64,000 nt of DNA from CAWFFV01 sp963814985. Its GTDB lineage: Bacteria; Chloroflexota; Ktedonobacteria; Ktedonobacterales; Ktedonobacteraceae. Below, piece by piece: positions 25,996-35,081 of this stretch (its first letter is position 1; each line of letters starts with the position of its first letter). The position numbers were made by a program, and so were the translations under genes. The DNA is taken from assembly GCA_963814985.1 (NCBI GenBank), contig CAWFFV010000057.1:310001-374000 (forward strand). The letters run 5' to 3'. The notes below the pieces were generated by a model that ran no database searches, was not told where the DNA came from, and saw only the letters and a list, made by a program, of their open reading frames with translations.

Positions 25996-26024
25996 TTGAC
26001 AAGAAGCTAACTTCAGAGTAGACT
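25996..26024 (+). promoter_or_regulatory. Promoter of the alpha/beta hydrolase gene
   Basis: A consensus TTGACA (25996-26001) is followed after 17 bases by TAGACT (26019-26024). The two MarR-type palindromes flank it, one 4 bases before the -35 and one just after the expected start site, a repression layout. Confidence 0.7.
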
Positions 26025-26031
26025 ATCATTA

Positions 26032-26049
26032 TAGTTTCCATGGAAACTA
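26032..26049. promoter_or_regulatory. MarR operator 2
   Basis: TAGTTTCCATGGAAACTA is an 18-base perfect palindrome at the expected transcription start of the hydrolase gene. Half-site identical to operator 1. Confidence 0.78.
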
Positions 26050-26094
26050 ATTTCAAGGGACAGTTTTCGATTTTCTAGAAGGAGATTGTATTCG

Positions 26095-27204
26095 ATGGCT
26101 CTGCTGTTCGTCTTCATTGTGCTCACTCCTCCGATCTTTCTTGCCCTCAGCACGGCTTTGGGGATCTGGTTTACGTCCGAAAAATTCTTGCGAGTCACTG
26201 ACGCTGAACACTCTCGACCGTTCCGCATCGTGAAGGTTGATGCCCAGGAAGTCACGCTTCCTTGCACCAGGGAAACGCTTGCTGATGGCACCTATAGCAT
26301 TACCTGGCAGCATCACTATGCCATTCTTGGCCCGATCATAAGCCATGACGCCCGCACAGTGATACGTCCTGTCATCTCGACGACTGTACCACTTACGGTT
26401 GACATCCCTGTCTATTGGCATCCCTTTATCTATTGTGGCGATCCGCAACAGACAGTGGGGATCGACTTCGAGGAGGTGTCTCTCTCAAGCGAGGTGGGAG
26501 AACTTCCAGCCTGGTTTGTGCCAGGAAAGCGTTCAACCTGGATACTCTTCGTCCATGGTTTCCGTGGCTCACGTGAAGGTGGCTTACGTCTTCTTCCTGT
26601 GTTGCAAGATATGGGTTTCCCGGCACTCCTGATGTCCTACCGAAATGATAAAGATGCTGCCAAGAGTTCCGATCGTCTCTATCATCTAGGCGATACTGAA
26701 TGGCAGGATATTGAAGCCGGAGTGTGTTATGCCCTGGCTCATGGGGCGAAAGATGTGGTGCTCTTTGGGTGGTCGATGGGTGGTTGTTTGGTGATGACGT
26801 TCATGCACCGCTCGCTTTTGGCTTCCCATGTACGCTCGATAGTGCTTGACGCCCCCATTCTGGATTGGGAAATGGTGATCAGCACCCAGATGCGCGAGTA
26901 TAAAGCACCAAACTGGTTCGTCAAATTGGTGCGATGGTGGATTGCCCATCGACTCGACCTTGATTTTACCAGGCTCAATGCGATTCACAACCCACGCAAG
27001 CATGTCGTCCCAACGCTGCTCTTTCATGGAACCAGCGATACGCTGGTTCCGCTCCAATCGAGTAATCTCTTTGTGAAAGCCCATCCTGAGCGTGTAATAT
27101 ACTATTGTACCAAAGGTGCCGACCACGTTCAATCCTGGAATGTTGAGCCGCAAGCCTATGAAGAGAGACTGAAAGCCTTCCTGATGAGTCCAAACGCTTC
27201 GTGA
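26095..27204 (+). CDS. Membrane-anchored alpha/beta hydrolase
   Basis: The 369-residue protein starts at an ATG with AGAAGGAG upstream. An N-terminal membrane helix (residues 3-22) is followed by a 120-residue extension and an alpha/beta hydrolase fold: ILFVHGFRGSREGG (oxyanion region), VLFGWSMGGCLVM (nucleophile Ser), FHGTSDTLVP (Asp) and KGADHVQSW (His). All triad residues are present. The same architecture occurs at 50656-51735. Regulated by the divergent MarR protein by inference; substrate unknown. Confidence 0.87.
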   Translation: MALLFVFIVLTPPIFLALSTALGIWFTSEKFLRVTDAEHSRPFRIVKVDAQEVTLPCTRETLADGTYSITWQHHYAILGPIISHDARTVIRPVISTTVPLTVDIPVYWHPFIYCGDPQQTVGIDFEEVSLSSEVGELPAWFVPGKRSTWILFVHGFRGSREGGLRLLPVLQDMGFPALLMSYRNDKDAAKSSDRLYHLGDTEWQDIEAGVCYALAHGAKDVVLFGWSMGGCLVMTFMHRSLLASHVRSIVLDAPILDWEMVISTQMREYKAPNWFVKLVRWWIAHRLDLDFTRLNAIHNPRKHVVPTLLFHGTSDTLVPLQSSNLFVKAHPERVIYYCTKGADHVQSWNVEPQAYEERLKAFLMSPNAS

Positions 27205-27307
27205 AGCGGTTTCATGTCAATTCAGGGATTCGGCCTGATTTGGGAAATGATGAGCTTAAAAGAAGTTCCGTCTCAAAAAAGAATAAGCCACTGGTTATCC
27301 CTGTTCT

Positions 27308-28054
27308 TTACAACGCTAATTCTGCGATGCGCTGGTTTGCGTCTTCCTTATATAGGCCGCCGTGATAGCAGATGACCGTTTGAATGTCGTACTGTGTGAG
27401 TTTTTTCAGTGACTTCACTGCTAAGTCCATATCAAGAGTCGCTTGTGGGCTTGGTCCAAGCAACTGACCATCTACAACGATCATAGCGTCCCCGGCAATA
27501 AGGGTCTTACTTTTTTTATGATATAGACAGATATGCCCAGGAGTATGGCCTGGGGTGTTGATGACGATAATTCCGCCACAATATGGCAAATCCTCTCCAT
27601 CAGCTACCGTTGTATCAACATTGGCCTTTGGCGGATTCTCAAACGCCGCCTTAAATGCTTTGCGCTGCTGCTCCGGCATCTCAGCCGGTAAAGATCCCAT
27701 CACCCGAGCTATGGTCTCCGGAGTTATTTTAAGTAGTCTTTTCTCACCCTGAATAAATGGCTTTTCCACTTCATTTGCCAATACTTCAACTTTTTGAGGT
27801 GATTCATTTAGAATGACCGGCAAATTGCCAATATGATCCAGGTCCTGGTGTGTCACAATGATTTTACTAAGCTTATCAAAAGGTACGCCAGCCTTCTCCA
27901 TTGCCTCACGAAATAATGGCAGTTGGCCGGGATATCCGGTGTCCACCAATATCACTGTATCCTCGTCCCAGATAAGTGTAGGATGAATGACTGCCACCCT
28001 TCCCATAAGGGTCGCTGAAATTTCTAACATTTCTATCCCATTAGCTACTCGCAT
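27308..28054 (-). CDS. MBL-fold metallo-hydrolase
   Basis: The 248-residue protein has the metallo-beta-lactamase fold: VILVDTGYPGQ, the metal motif IVTHQDLDHIGN (HxDxDH form), TPGHTPGHICLY, LIAGDAMIV and a final ICYHGG. Two metals are expected. Relatives hydrolyse lactones, thioesters or phosphodiesters. It stands alone, opposite the upstream hydrolase. Confidence 0.87.
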   Translation of the reverse strand: MRVANGIEMLEISATLMGRVAVIHPTLIWDEDTVILVDTGYPGQLPLFREAMEKAGVPFDKLSKIIVTHQDLDHIGNLPVILNESPQKVEVLANEVEKPFIQGEKRLLKITPETIARVMGSLPAEMPEQQRKAFKAAFENPPKANVDTTVADGEDLPYCGGIIVINTPGHTPGHICLYHKKSKTLIAGDAMIVVDGQLLGPSPQATLDMDLAVKSLKKLTQYDIQTVICYHGGLYKEDANQRIAELAL

Positions 28055-28193
28055 ATTAATCCTCCATGTCGTTATTTATGTTCGCCAACTCTTAGATTGC
28101 TATTCTAGCATATAATAGTGGCCCCATATGTCAACAAAATATTTTGATACATCAGACATATAGCCTTGACAAGGCTATTTCATTTCAAAACTC

Positions 28194-29336
28194 CTAAATG
28201 CCATACAGTCGCAGGGCATTGTCATGGAGCACTGCCACACCAGCAGCCTCAGCTTCAGTCGTGCCTAACTCACCGCTTGCCACACGCTCACCAAGAACCT
28301 GTCCCATTATGCTTCGTCCATCACGAGCGCTAAGCCAATGGATTTCCGGCATACCAGCACCATCAGAACTATAGAGAAGTTTCGAAAATGGTGCCACATC
28401 AAATGCTGCACGTGTAAAACTAAGCATCTCATTGTAGCCGAGAAATGGAATACCGTAAGAAAGGTCGAGATATACATGCTCATAGACCGTTGCCAGATAA
28501 GCTCCCTGTCGAGTATAGGGATAAGACTCATGTAGCAGGACGATGGGCATGGAACGATATTCTTTCCGTTCGAGTACCGCACGCAGGTTGAGAGGGTTTG
28601 CCAGTAGCATATCTGCATCGGTATCGCCATAGCCGGTATGAAACTGGATTGGTAGCTCCTGTCTGGCAGCTTGAGTAAACACCACATGCAACAGCGTATC
28701 CAGGAGCGGCTTATGGACCAGACGTACTGCACCATGGATCTGTACTTCGCGGCGAGCCTCAGCAAAGGCCGCATTAACATCATCGTCGTTCCAGGTACGG
28801 ATGTCTAATCCTGTGCGATATGCAACGATACTTTTTAAGGCAATATAGCCCTGTTTGCGAACATCGTCCAGTGCGGTCTTGAGTGCCTCGATTATGGTGG
28901 GGAGCGTGTCGTATTTTGCGATCAAGTCTTGCATCAGCAGTTCCACACGTAATATGGGTGCCACCCGGCAACTGGCCAGTTCGGCATGTTCTGTATCAGA
29001 GAGCACCAACTCCGCAAGCGGATAGCCCTTATCCAGGATAAGTAGCCCGAAATTGGCGGCTTGTAGATACTGGCGAATCAGGCTACGATCATCATACTTT
29101 TGACGCGCTACCAGTATAGCATCTTCTGTAGCTTCGCAGGCAAAGAATTCTGCCATTGCGTGAAGCAGTCGATGATAAAAAAGCGTTGTTGCTACATGGA
29201 TACTACGCATTGCAGGATCGCTCGATTCAGTGAAATGCTGACGCCATAATGATAGATCCATTGAGCTTTGCGTATGGTAAATACCATGACAGTGATTATC
29301 TACAAGTGGAACATGTGCGAAATCTATAGGTGCCAT
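28194..29336 (-). CDS. Amidohydrolase-family protein (metal-dependent, COG2159-like)
   Basis: Starting at the ATG at 29336 (CGGAGG upstream) the 380-residue protein reads MAPIDFAHVPLVDNHCHGIY, giving the HxH metal motif early, and later QFHTGYGDTD, VLLHESYPY, KLLYSSDGAG (conserved Asp) and HDNALRLYGI at the end. This is the TIM-barrel amidohydrolase-2 layout, similar to the amidohydrolase half of FluG-like proteins. The frame continues upstream to 29429 without a ribosome-binding site. Substrate unknown. Confidence 0.83.
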   Translation of the reverse strand: MAPIDFAHVPLVDNHCHGIYHTQSSMDLSLWRQHFTESSDPAMRSIHVATTLFYHRLLHAMAEFFACEATEDAILVARQKYDDRSLIRQYLQAANFGLLILDKGYPLAELVLSDTEHAELASCRVAPILRVELLMQDLIAKYDTLPTIIEALKTALDDVRKQGYIALKSIVAYRTGLDIRTWNDDDVNAAFAEARREVQIHGAVRLVHKPLLDTLLHVVFTQAARQELPIQFHTGYGDTDADMLLANPLNLRAVLERKEYRSMPIVLLHESYPYTRQGAYLATVYEHVYLDLSYGIPFLGYNEMLSFTRAAFDVAPFSKLLYSSDGAGMPEIHWLSARDGRSIMGQVLGERVASGELGTTEAEAAGVAVLHDNALRLYGI

Positions 29337-29649
29337 TGAGAGCCTCCGGGCGTATGAGAGTTTCTGAAAATAGGCGCGGATCTCAAAGTGATATCCTATA
29401 CTATAGCGCGGCATTAGAATGGAATGCAAGGAACTTAACGAATAATTCCGAATGCAGAGTTAGAAACCATAATAATTCGTAGACGAAAGAGGAAGGTGCT
29501 ATACTACAAGAGAGATATCCGACAGTAGCAGTGGATAAGCTTCTCAGGCTTCTTCCAGGCAGAACATTGAGTCCAATATCTTAGATAGCAACAAGCAAGC
29601 CAGGTATCAAATCTGAAATCCCTAAATTCAACCTCAGGAGGCTGGTCTC
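29337..29649. other. Divergent intergenic region, nothing recognised
   Basis: These 313 bases lie between the amidohydrolase (minus) and NUDIX (plus) genes. No ORF, hairpin or clear promoter was found apart from the NUDIX ribosome-binding site AGGAGG at the right edge. Confidence 0.4.
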
Positions 29650-30117
29650 ATGACAGAACCCTATGGCTTACAGGGGAACTCAACACTATTTCGTGTAGGT
29701 GTCTATGCTCTTATCTTTAACAAGGGATGTGTGCTTTTGGCGCATCGACGTGATATCGATTGGTGGAACCTTCCTGGTGGAGGAATGGAGATTGGTGAGA
29801 CTGTTGAGGAGGCTGTCTGTCGCGAGGTGTGTGAGGAAACAGGATTAGAGGTCGTGGTTGAGCACTTGATCGGTGTCTATTCCAAACCACAAAAGCAAGA
29901 AGTTGTCCTGACATTCTACTGCCGGGTGACGGGAGGTACACTGACTTCTACAGAAGAGTCTCGCGAGTGTCGTTATTTTTCCCCCAACGCGATGCCTATC
30001 AATACATTACCCAAGCATCGGCAACGTGTAGAGGATGCTCTCCTTAACCAACAAAGGGCTATAATTCGTGCCCAACGTAGTAGTGCGGAAGATGATCAAC
30101 AACTTCCAGCTATGTGA
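29650..30117 (+). CDS. NUDIX hydrolase
   Basis: The 155-residue protein has a complete Nudix box: GGGMEIGETVEEAVCREVCE then ETGLEV, fitting Gx5Ex7REUxEExGU. It should hydrolyse a nucleoside diphosphate-linked substrate. AGGAGG precedes the ATG. The next gene begins 20 bases after the stop, so the two form an operon. Confidence 0.9.
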   Translation: MTEPYGLQGNSTLFRVGVYALIFNKGCVLLAHRRDIDWWNLPGGGMEIGETVEEAVCREVCEETGLEVVVEHLIGVYSKPQKQEVVLTFYCRVTGGTLTSTEESRECRYFSPNAMPINTLPKHRQRVEDALLNQQRAIIRAQRSSAEDDQQLPAM

Positions 30118-30137
30118 AGAACAGGAGGTATTTTAAA

Positions 30138-30704
30138 ATGGAAAAGCTTTTTATTCCCATTCTTGTTGGGACAACCCGCCCGAAACGAGAGTCAATTAAA
30201 CCTGCTCGATTGATTGAACAAGTAGGGAAAACAATCGATGAGATTGAAGTTTTGCTTGTTGACCCGAATGATTATAACTTCCCCTTTGATGGCAACGATG
30301 AGGAGAACAAAGACCCACGATATTCCGAGTTGACAAAAAAGGCAGACGGATTTTTCATCGTGACGCCTGAATACAATCACAGCTACCCCGGTACATTAAA
30401 ACGGATGCTTGACTCAGAACTGAAAAATTACATACATAAGCCGGTGGCGCTTGCGGGTGTCTCCAGTCAGATCTTCGGCGGAGTGCGGGCAATTGAAGCG
30501 TTGTTGCATCCAGTGCGAGAAATGGGTATGGTCGTAACATTTGCCGATCTGTATTTTCCGCAAGTGCAAACGTTATTTGACGAGAACGGTGAAATTATTG
30601 ATAAGAAGTATATTACGCGAATTCATAAGGGGTATGAGGAATTGATATGGATGGCTAAGGTATTGAAGTGGGGAAGAGAAAATGTGAGAAGTATATACCA
30701 CTGA
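30138..30704 (+). CDS. NAD(P)H-dependent FMN reductase family protein
   Basis: The 188-residue protein starts MEKLFIPILVGTTRPKRESI after an AGGAGG site. GTTRPKRES is the flavodoxin-like phosphate-binding loop for FMN, and FFIVTPEYNHSYPGTLKRML is the signature of the NADPH-dependent FMN reductase family, with PVALAGVSSQIFGGVRA following. Likely a soluble flavin or quinone reductase. An earlier in-frame start would overlap the NUDIX stop. Confidence 0.88.
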   Translation: MEKLFIPILVGTTRPKRESIKPARLIEQVGKTIDEIEVLLVDPNDYNFPFDGNDEENKDPRYSELTKKADGFFIVTPEYNHSYPGTLKRMLDSELKNYIHKPVALAGVSSQIFGGVRAIEALLHPVREMGMVVTFADLYFPQVQTLFDENGEIIDKKYITRIHKGYEELIWMAKVLKWGRENVRSIYH

Positions 30705-30732
30705 AAACACAAGCTTGCTTACCATCTATTGT

Positions 30733-30800
30733 GTTAGGGTTGTGTCGCCTGTAGCGGAGGATTGCGGTGCAACCTCCGCTACAGGCGACACAACCCTAAC
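30733..30800. repeat. Long perfect palindrome, member 1 of a related pair
   Basis: A 28-bp perfect inverted repeat (30733-30760 with 30773-30800) plus an inner TTGC/GCAA pair lies between two converging genes. Its core GTCGCCTGTAGCGGAGG matches that of the palindrome at 52917-52993 at all but two positions, and both differences are compensated on the other arm. It may act as a terminator for both genes but lacks T runs. It resembles a REP/MITE-like intergenic element. Confidence 0.75.
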
Positions 30801-30812
30801 TAAGAATTCTCT

Positions 30813-32828
30813 TTAGCAACTCAACAAGACTATCGCATCCACGGCAGGTATCCCTATTTCACCCTCGACACTCTCTCCATTCAATAATGATGTGAAGGTT
30901 CCTGCTGGTAAAGTCACATTCTGTATCTGTTCAGTGTGATTGAGCAGAAAATATATCTCTCGGCCATCGGCTCGTACACGCTTTGTTACCTCTACGCCTT
31001 CGGGTGATTCCAGTATCGGCGAGATATGAGCCTCTCGACAAAGCTCCTTTATCAACGTTACTAATAGCTCATAGTTGCCCTGTGTCGCTATATAATAGGC
31101 GCGTCCCTGCCCAAATTGATGGACCGTCAAGGCTGGATTATTGGCATAATAGTCAGTGGCAAAAACTCCGAGAGCCTGTGCACCCTCTAAATGAATGACT
31201 TCACCCCATATGCTACAGGGATACGTTCCGCCCAGTGTTCCCTCTTTTATCACGATCTGGTTAGTCATCTCTGGATGCCAGGGGTCAAACTCTTCGACGT
31301 GGATGCCCAAAAGTTCACGTAATTCAGCGGGATAACCACCCGGTACAACATGATCATTCTCATCTACAATACCACTGAAGAAAGTAGTGAGCAGTGTGCC
31401 ACCTTGTTCAACGAACTGCTCCAGATTCTTTGCCACGCCAGGACGTAACATATGCAGGAGTGGCGCTATAACCAGACGATACTGGCTCAGGTCGCTATCG
31501 GGTGGGACAATATCAACCGCCATATTGAGCCTGTGGAGTGGATGATAATAGGCCTTGATTTGTTCCCAATACTGCAATCGGTCACTTGGTCCAGGCAAAT
31601 ATTCTACACTCCACCAGTTCTGCCAATCCATCACAATCGCGACCTGGGCCGTGATGCGAGAATTCGCCACATCTGGCGAGAGTCGTTTTAACTCGGCTCC
31701 GGCCTGCGCTACCTGCTGGAAAATACGTGTGTGCTCACTGCCGTCGTGCGAAACAATAGCACTGTGGAACTTTTCAGCACCTGCTTTGGACTGACGCCAC
31801 TGAAAAAACATTACCCCATCGGCTCCGTGCGCGATAGCCTGCATCGTATGAAGACGCATGCGGCCAGGACGCTTCTGAGGGTTCTGGTTCATCCAGTTCA
31901 CCTGACTCGGACTCTGTTCCATCACTAAATGAGGCTGGCCTCTCTTGAGAGAGCGCATCTGGTCATGAGAGAGTGCGGTTTCCCAGTCAGGTGTAGTAAT
32001 ATCTGGATACATATCAAAAGAGATAATATCCAGATGGGATGCCCAGGCGAAATAGTCGGTGGGCTTAAAAGCAACCATGAAGTTAGTCGTCAGCGGTATA
32101 TGTGGCGTCACTGTTCGCAGGATGTCTTCTTCGATGCGGTAACAGTCCAGGAGGGAATCAGACATAAAGCGCCAGTAGTCAAGGCACTGTCCAGGGTTAT
32201 TCTGAGCAGGAGAGAGCCGTGGTGGGAGGATATCTCCCCAGTGAGAGTAGTGCTGGCTCCAGAAGTTTGTTCCCCAGTTGTGGTTGAGCGTTTCGAGTGA
32301 ATGGTAGCGGTTCTGCAACCAGCCCCGAAATGCCTCAGCACAGGTATCACAGTAGCAGCGAGGTGTATGGCAGCCATACTCATTGTTCACATGCCACATC
32401 TTAAGCGCCGGGTGAGAAGCGTAACGCTCAGCCAGACGCTGCACCAATTCGGCTGTCTTGCTGCGAAAATCGGAACTGTTGGGGCAATAGTGCTGTCGTG
32501 AACCATGGCTCATACGCTTACCATCAAATGTGACGGGTAACATTGAGGGATAAAGATGACTCATCCATGTTGGGGGGGATGCCGTAGCCGTAGCAAGATC
32601 TGCCGCGATAGCATGTTGTGCCAGCATATCCATAATGCGGTCTAATTGATCGAAATGATAGAGACCGGGTTTTGGTTCTAGCAAAGCCCACGAAAATATA
32701 TTGATCGAGACCATATTGATATTTGCCAGATTCATCAGACGCATATCATCGACCCACACCTGTTCGGACCACTGTTCAGGATTGTAGTCGCCACCATAAA
32801 AAATTGTGTCTGTTAAAGGTTGGTGCAT
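30813..32828 (-). CDS. Beta-galactosidase, glycoside hydrolase family 42
   Basis: The 671-residue protein matches GH42 in length and order: YGGDYNPEQWSEQVWVDDM at the start, the acid/base glutamate in MWHVNNEYGCH (Glu150), the nucleophile in LVMEQSPSQVNW (Glu304), then trimerisation and C-terminal beta domains. The cysteines typical of the GH42 zinc site are present (Cys115, Cys158, Cys160, Cys163). No signal peptide, so it acts on imported galactosides. No transporter genes are adjacent. It ends 13 bases from the palindrome. Confidence 0.93.
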   Translation of the reverse strand: MHQPLTDTIFYGGDYNPEQWSEQVWVDDMRLMNLANINMVSINIFSWALLEPKPGLYHFDQLDRIMDMLAQHAIAADLATATASPPTWMSHLYPSMLPVTFDGKRMSHGSRQHYCPNSSDFRSKTAELVQRLAERYASHPALKMWHVNNEYGCHTPRCYCDTCAEAFRGWLQNRYHSLETLNHNWGTNFWSQHYSHWGDILPPRLSPAQNNPGQCLDYWRFMSDSLLDCYRIEEDILRTVTPHIPLTTNFMVAFKPTDYFAWASHLDIISFDMYPDITTPDWETALSHDQMRSLKRGQPHLVMEQSPSQVNWMNQNPQKRPGRMRLHTMQAIAHGADGVMFFQWRQSKAGAEKFHSAIVSHDGSEHTRIFQQVAQAGAELKRLSPDVANSRITAQVAIVMDWQNWWSVEYLPGPSDRLQYWEQIKAYYHPLHRLNMAVDIVPPDSDLSQYRLVIAPLLHMLRPGVAKNLEQFVEQGGTLLTTFFSGIVDENDHVVPGGYPAELRELLGIHVEEFDPWHPEMTNQIVIKEGTLGGTYPCSIWGEVIHLEGAQALGVFATDYYANNPALTVHQFGQGRAYYIATQGNYELLVTLIKELCREAHISPILESPEGVEVTKRVRADGREIYFLLNHTEQIQNVTLPAGTFTSLLNGESVEGEIGIPAVDAIVLLSC

Positions 32829-32869
32829 GCGGAACCTCCTGCTGATAGAAGGATTAAGCTTCAGTCTGT

Positions 32870-33799
32870 TTAGCCATGTTGGGCATCTTGCAGCGCTTGC
32901 TCGACTTCAGTCGAGAGGCGTATGTAGAGCTGGCTTGCCCATTCATCACTCCAGTGGCCTTGCTCTTGTAGATAATGCTGGCAGCGCAAAAGCGGATCAT
33001 TGCTCTGTGTCGTCTCTGGCGGGTTACTCTCCTCTGAAAGAGGTAGACCAGATGCAGAGCGAGTAACGCACATCTCTAGCAAAATAGGCCCCTGTCCTTT
33101 GTGTGCATGTTGCATAGCAGCACACATTGCAGTGTAGACTGCTACAACATCGGCCCCATCAATGCGCTGATAGGCGAGGCCAGCTGGTAATGTTATCGCT
33201 TGTGTGGAGGAAGGCACTGAGAAGATATTTGCACTGGTCTGAGTGCAGTCTTGTTCGCAGATGAAGACTACGGGCAATTGATGGAGAGCAGCAAAGCGAA
33301 CCCCAGCGAGAAAATCTGGTTCAAAGGTTGCCTTATCGCCACTGTATGCGATGGTTACGACATCGGCCTTGCGCAATTTGCAGCTAAAGGCGATCCCGGC
33401 AGCGTGGAGTATTTGTGTGGCAACAGGGGCAGGACCTGTTACCGTATTGTGTTTATGGTAGCCCCAGTGTAGCATGGTCTGGTGTGGCTGAGCGCCAGAG
33501 TCCTTGTTGTCGCTTTCGGGATGATATGGATGCAGATAGGTACGAAAGACCTCATAGGGTGTCATTCCTATAGTCAATACAACACCCAGGTCTCGATAGT
33601 ATGGGAGCGTAAAATCCTTCCCAACCTCAATGCAAACAGCGCTACCTACCTGGGCAGCTTCATGACCACGACTGCTCGCAAAGAAAGCAATGTATCCCTG
33701 TTCGTGCAATCTCCAGGCACAATCATCGACGATTCGCGTCAGGAGCATCCGTGCATAGAGATCTCGTATCAATGTGGCAGATGGGATGGAGCTTGTCAT
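32870..33799 (-). CDS. E1 alpha-like 2-oxoacid dehydrogenase paralogue with altered cofactor motif
   Basis: The 309-residue protein aligns over its length with E1 alpha subunits (YARMLLTRIVDDCAWRLHEQ, SSRGHEAAQVGSA, YYRDLGVVLTIGM). The thiamine-diphosphate motif GDG...N is altered: the sequence reads YSGDKATFEPDF, and the later Asn pair is replaced by EQDC. It may therefore be inactive or regulatory. It is divergent from a second E1 alpha gene with a better-preserved motif (34145). The C-terminal 40 residues are acidic and helical. Confidence 0.8.
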   Translation of the reverse strand: MTSSIPSATLIRDLYARMLLTRIVDDCAWRLHEQGYIAFFASSRGHEAAQVGSAVCIEVGKDFTLPYYRDLGVVLTIGMTPYEVFRTYLHPYHPESDNKDSGAQPHQTMLHWGYHKHNTVTGPAPVATQILHAAGIAFSCKLRKADVVTIAYSGDKATFEPDFLAGVRFAALHQLPVVFICEQDCTQTSANIFSVPSSTQAITLPAGLAYQRIDGADVVAVYTAMCAAMQHAHKGQGPILLEMCVTRSASGLPLSEESNPPETTQSNDPLLRCQHYLQEQGHWSDEWASQLYIRLSTEVEQALQDAQHG

Positions 33800-34144
33800 C
33801 TAACAAATACGTTTCACCAATTGTGCTTGATATCTCTTGTAGATGTCTACAAGAGCTTCAGCTGATAGAAGACAGGAATCTCAAAGTTGCTGTGGCAACC
33901 GTTGCCATTATACGCTGTCTGAAACGAGAGAAGCAACAAAGAAGGAAACAAAACCTATCCAGCTTCCACCGAGCGGCGCATCAAAAAACGTCGCTATGTG
34001 TCTGGCGAAGACAGAGGGTTGAAACTAACTCTTCAACAATATTGCTTTTCGTGTTGGTCGCTTTTATAATGGGAGCATGCAAATAGCGTCCATAAATATC
34101 GAGGAAATCTGAATTATTGACGCGACCTAGGGAGGCAATAGCAT
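33800..34144. other. Divergent intergenic region between two E1 alpha genes
   Basis: The 345 bases contain the plus-strand promoter at 34042-34070 and otherwise no gene. Short plus-strand frames here show no recognisable product. Confidence 0.45.
34042..34070 (+). promoter_or_regulatory. Promoter of the E1 alpha/beta operon
   Basis: TTGCTT (34042-34047) and a perfect TATAAT (34065-34070) are 17 bases apart. The start site is near 34077, leaving a 5' leader of about 68 bases before the ATG at 34145. Confidence 0.72.
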
Positions 34145-35074
34145 ATGACAGTAGATATCCAAGCTGCGCAAGCTGATATTCCGGCACCGTCGCTGGATGT
34201 CATTGGGCTTTACCGTACCATGGTAACAGCGAGAGTAACCAACGATCTACTAAAAACACGTAAAACGCAAGGACGTTACCCCTTCTACATCGGCTGTGCC
34301 GGGCACGAAAGTATGGCGGCTGTAGTCGCAGCACTAAACGAAGATGACTGGCTTGCCTTATATTATCGTGATCTGGCAGCCTGGCTTCAGCGTACGGGTG
34401 ATAGATACGGACCTCTACGAGAGGCTTACTCTCGTACCACAGGACCAATGTGTGCAGGTCGCAATATGCCCTCACATTATAGTAGTAAGCGTCATCGTAT
34501 TCTCCCTGCTGTTAGTGAAGTTGGCGGACTCTGTCCGTTTGCTGGTGGTGTTGGCTTCTCTATTAAGCAGCAGCAGGGCAACGAACTCATTCTGGCTACA
34601 ACTGGTGATGGTGGGGTAGCAACGAATGATTTCAATGTCCTGTTCCGTCAGGCTGCTGTACATCGCTTGCCTATTCTCATGGTCGTTGAGGACAATGGAT
34701 GGGCTATTACCGCTGCTTCCTCAATTCAATGGGCTGGATCACTGGTTGAATGGGCAAAAGGTGGAGGCGTCTATGCCGAAGAAGTAGATGGTACGGATGT
34801 GGTGGCTACATATGAGGCAACCAGCCGTTTCGTTCACCATATTCGTTCTGGTTCAGGACCCGTACTGATGCATCTGCGTCTTGGCCTGCTTGATGCGCAT
34901 TCCAGTAGTACAGATATCAAATCCTATCGCAAAAAGGAAGAAATTGAGCTAACGACAGCGACAAAAGATCCGGTGAAAAACTTTGGGCACTGGCTAATTG
35001 AGCATGGATATCTACAAGAAAGCGATATAAACCGTATTCGCAAGGAAATTCGTGCGGATCTAGATAAGAATTGA
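34145..35074 (+). CDS. 2-oxoacid dehydrogenase E1 component, alpha subunit
   Basis: The 309-residue protein shows RNMPSHYSSKRHRILPAVSE, TTGDGGVATNDFNVLFRQAA and VVEDNGWAIT, which correspond to the E1 alpha substrate loop and the thiamine-diphosphate GDG...N region. HSSSTDIKSYRKKEE near the end is typical of branched-chain-type E1 alpha. The Mg-ligand Asn of the family appears to align with Arg in FRQAA, so activity deserves checking. GGGAGG precedes the ATG. The beta subunit gene follows 7 bases later. The E2 and E3 genes are not adjacent; a disulfide reductase of the E3 superfamily lies 20 kb away. Confidence 0.88.
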   Translation: MTVDIQAAQADIPAPSLDVIGLYRTMVTARVTNDLLKTRKTQGRYPFYIGCAGHESMAAVVAALNEDDWLALYYRDLAAWLQRTGDRYGPLREAYSRTTGPMCAGRNMPSHYSSKRHRILPAVSEVGGLCPFAGGVGFSIKQQQGNELILATTGDGGVATNDFNVLFRQAAVHRLPILMVVEDNGWAITAASSIQWAGSLVEWAKGGGVYAEEVDGTDVVATYEATSRFVHHIRSGSGPVLMHLRLGLLDAHSSSTDIKSYRKKEEIELTTATKDPVKNFGHWLIEHGYLQESDINRIRKEIRADLDKN

Positions 35075-35081
35075 GCAAGAG

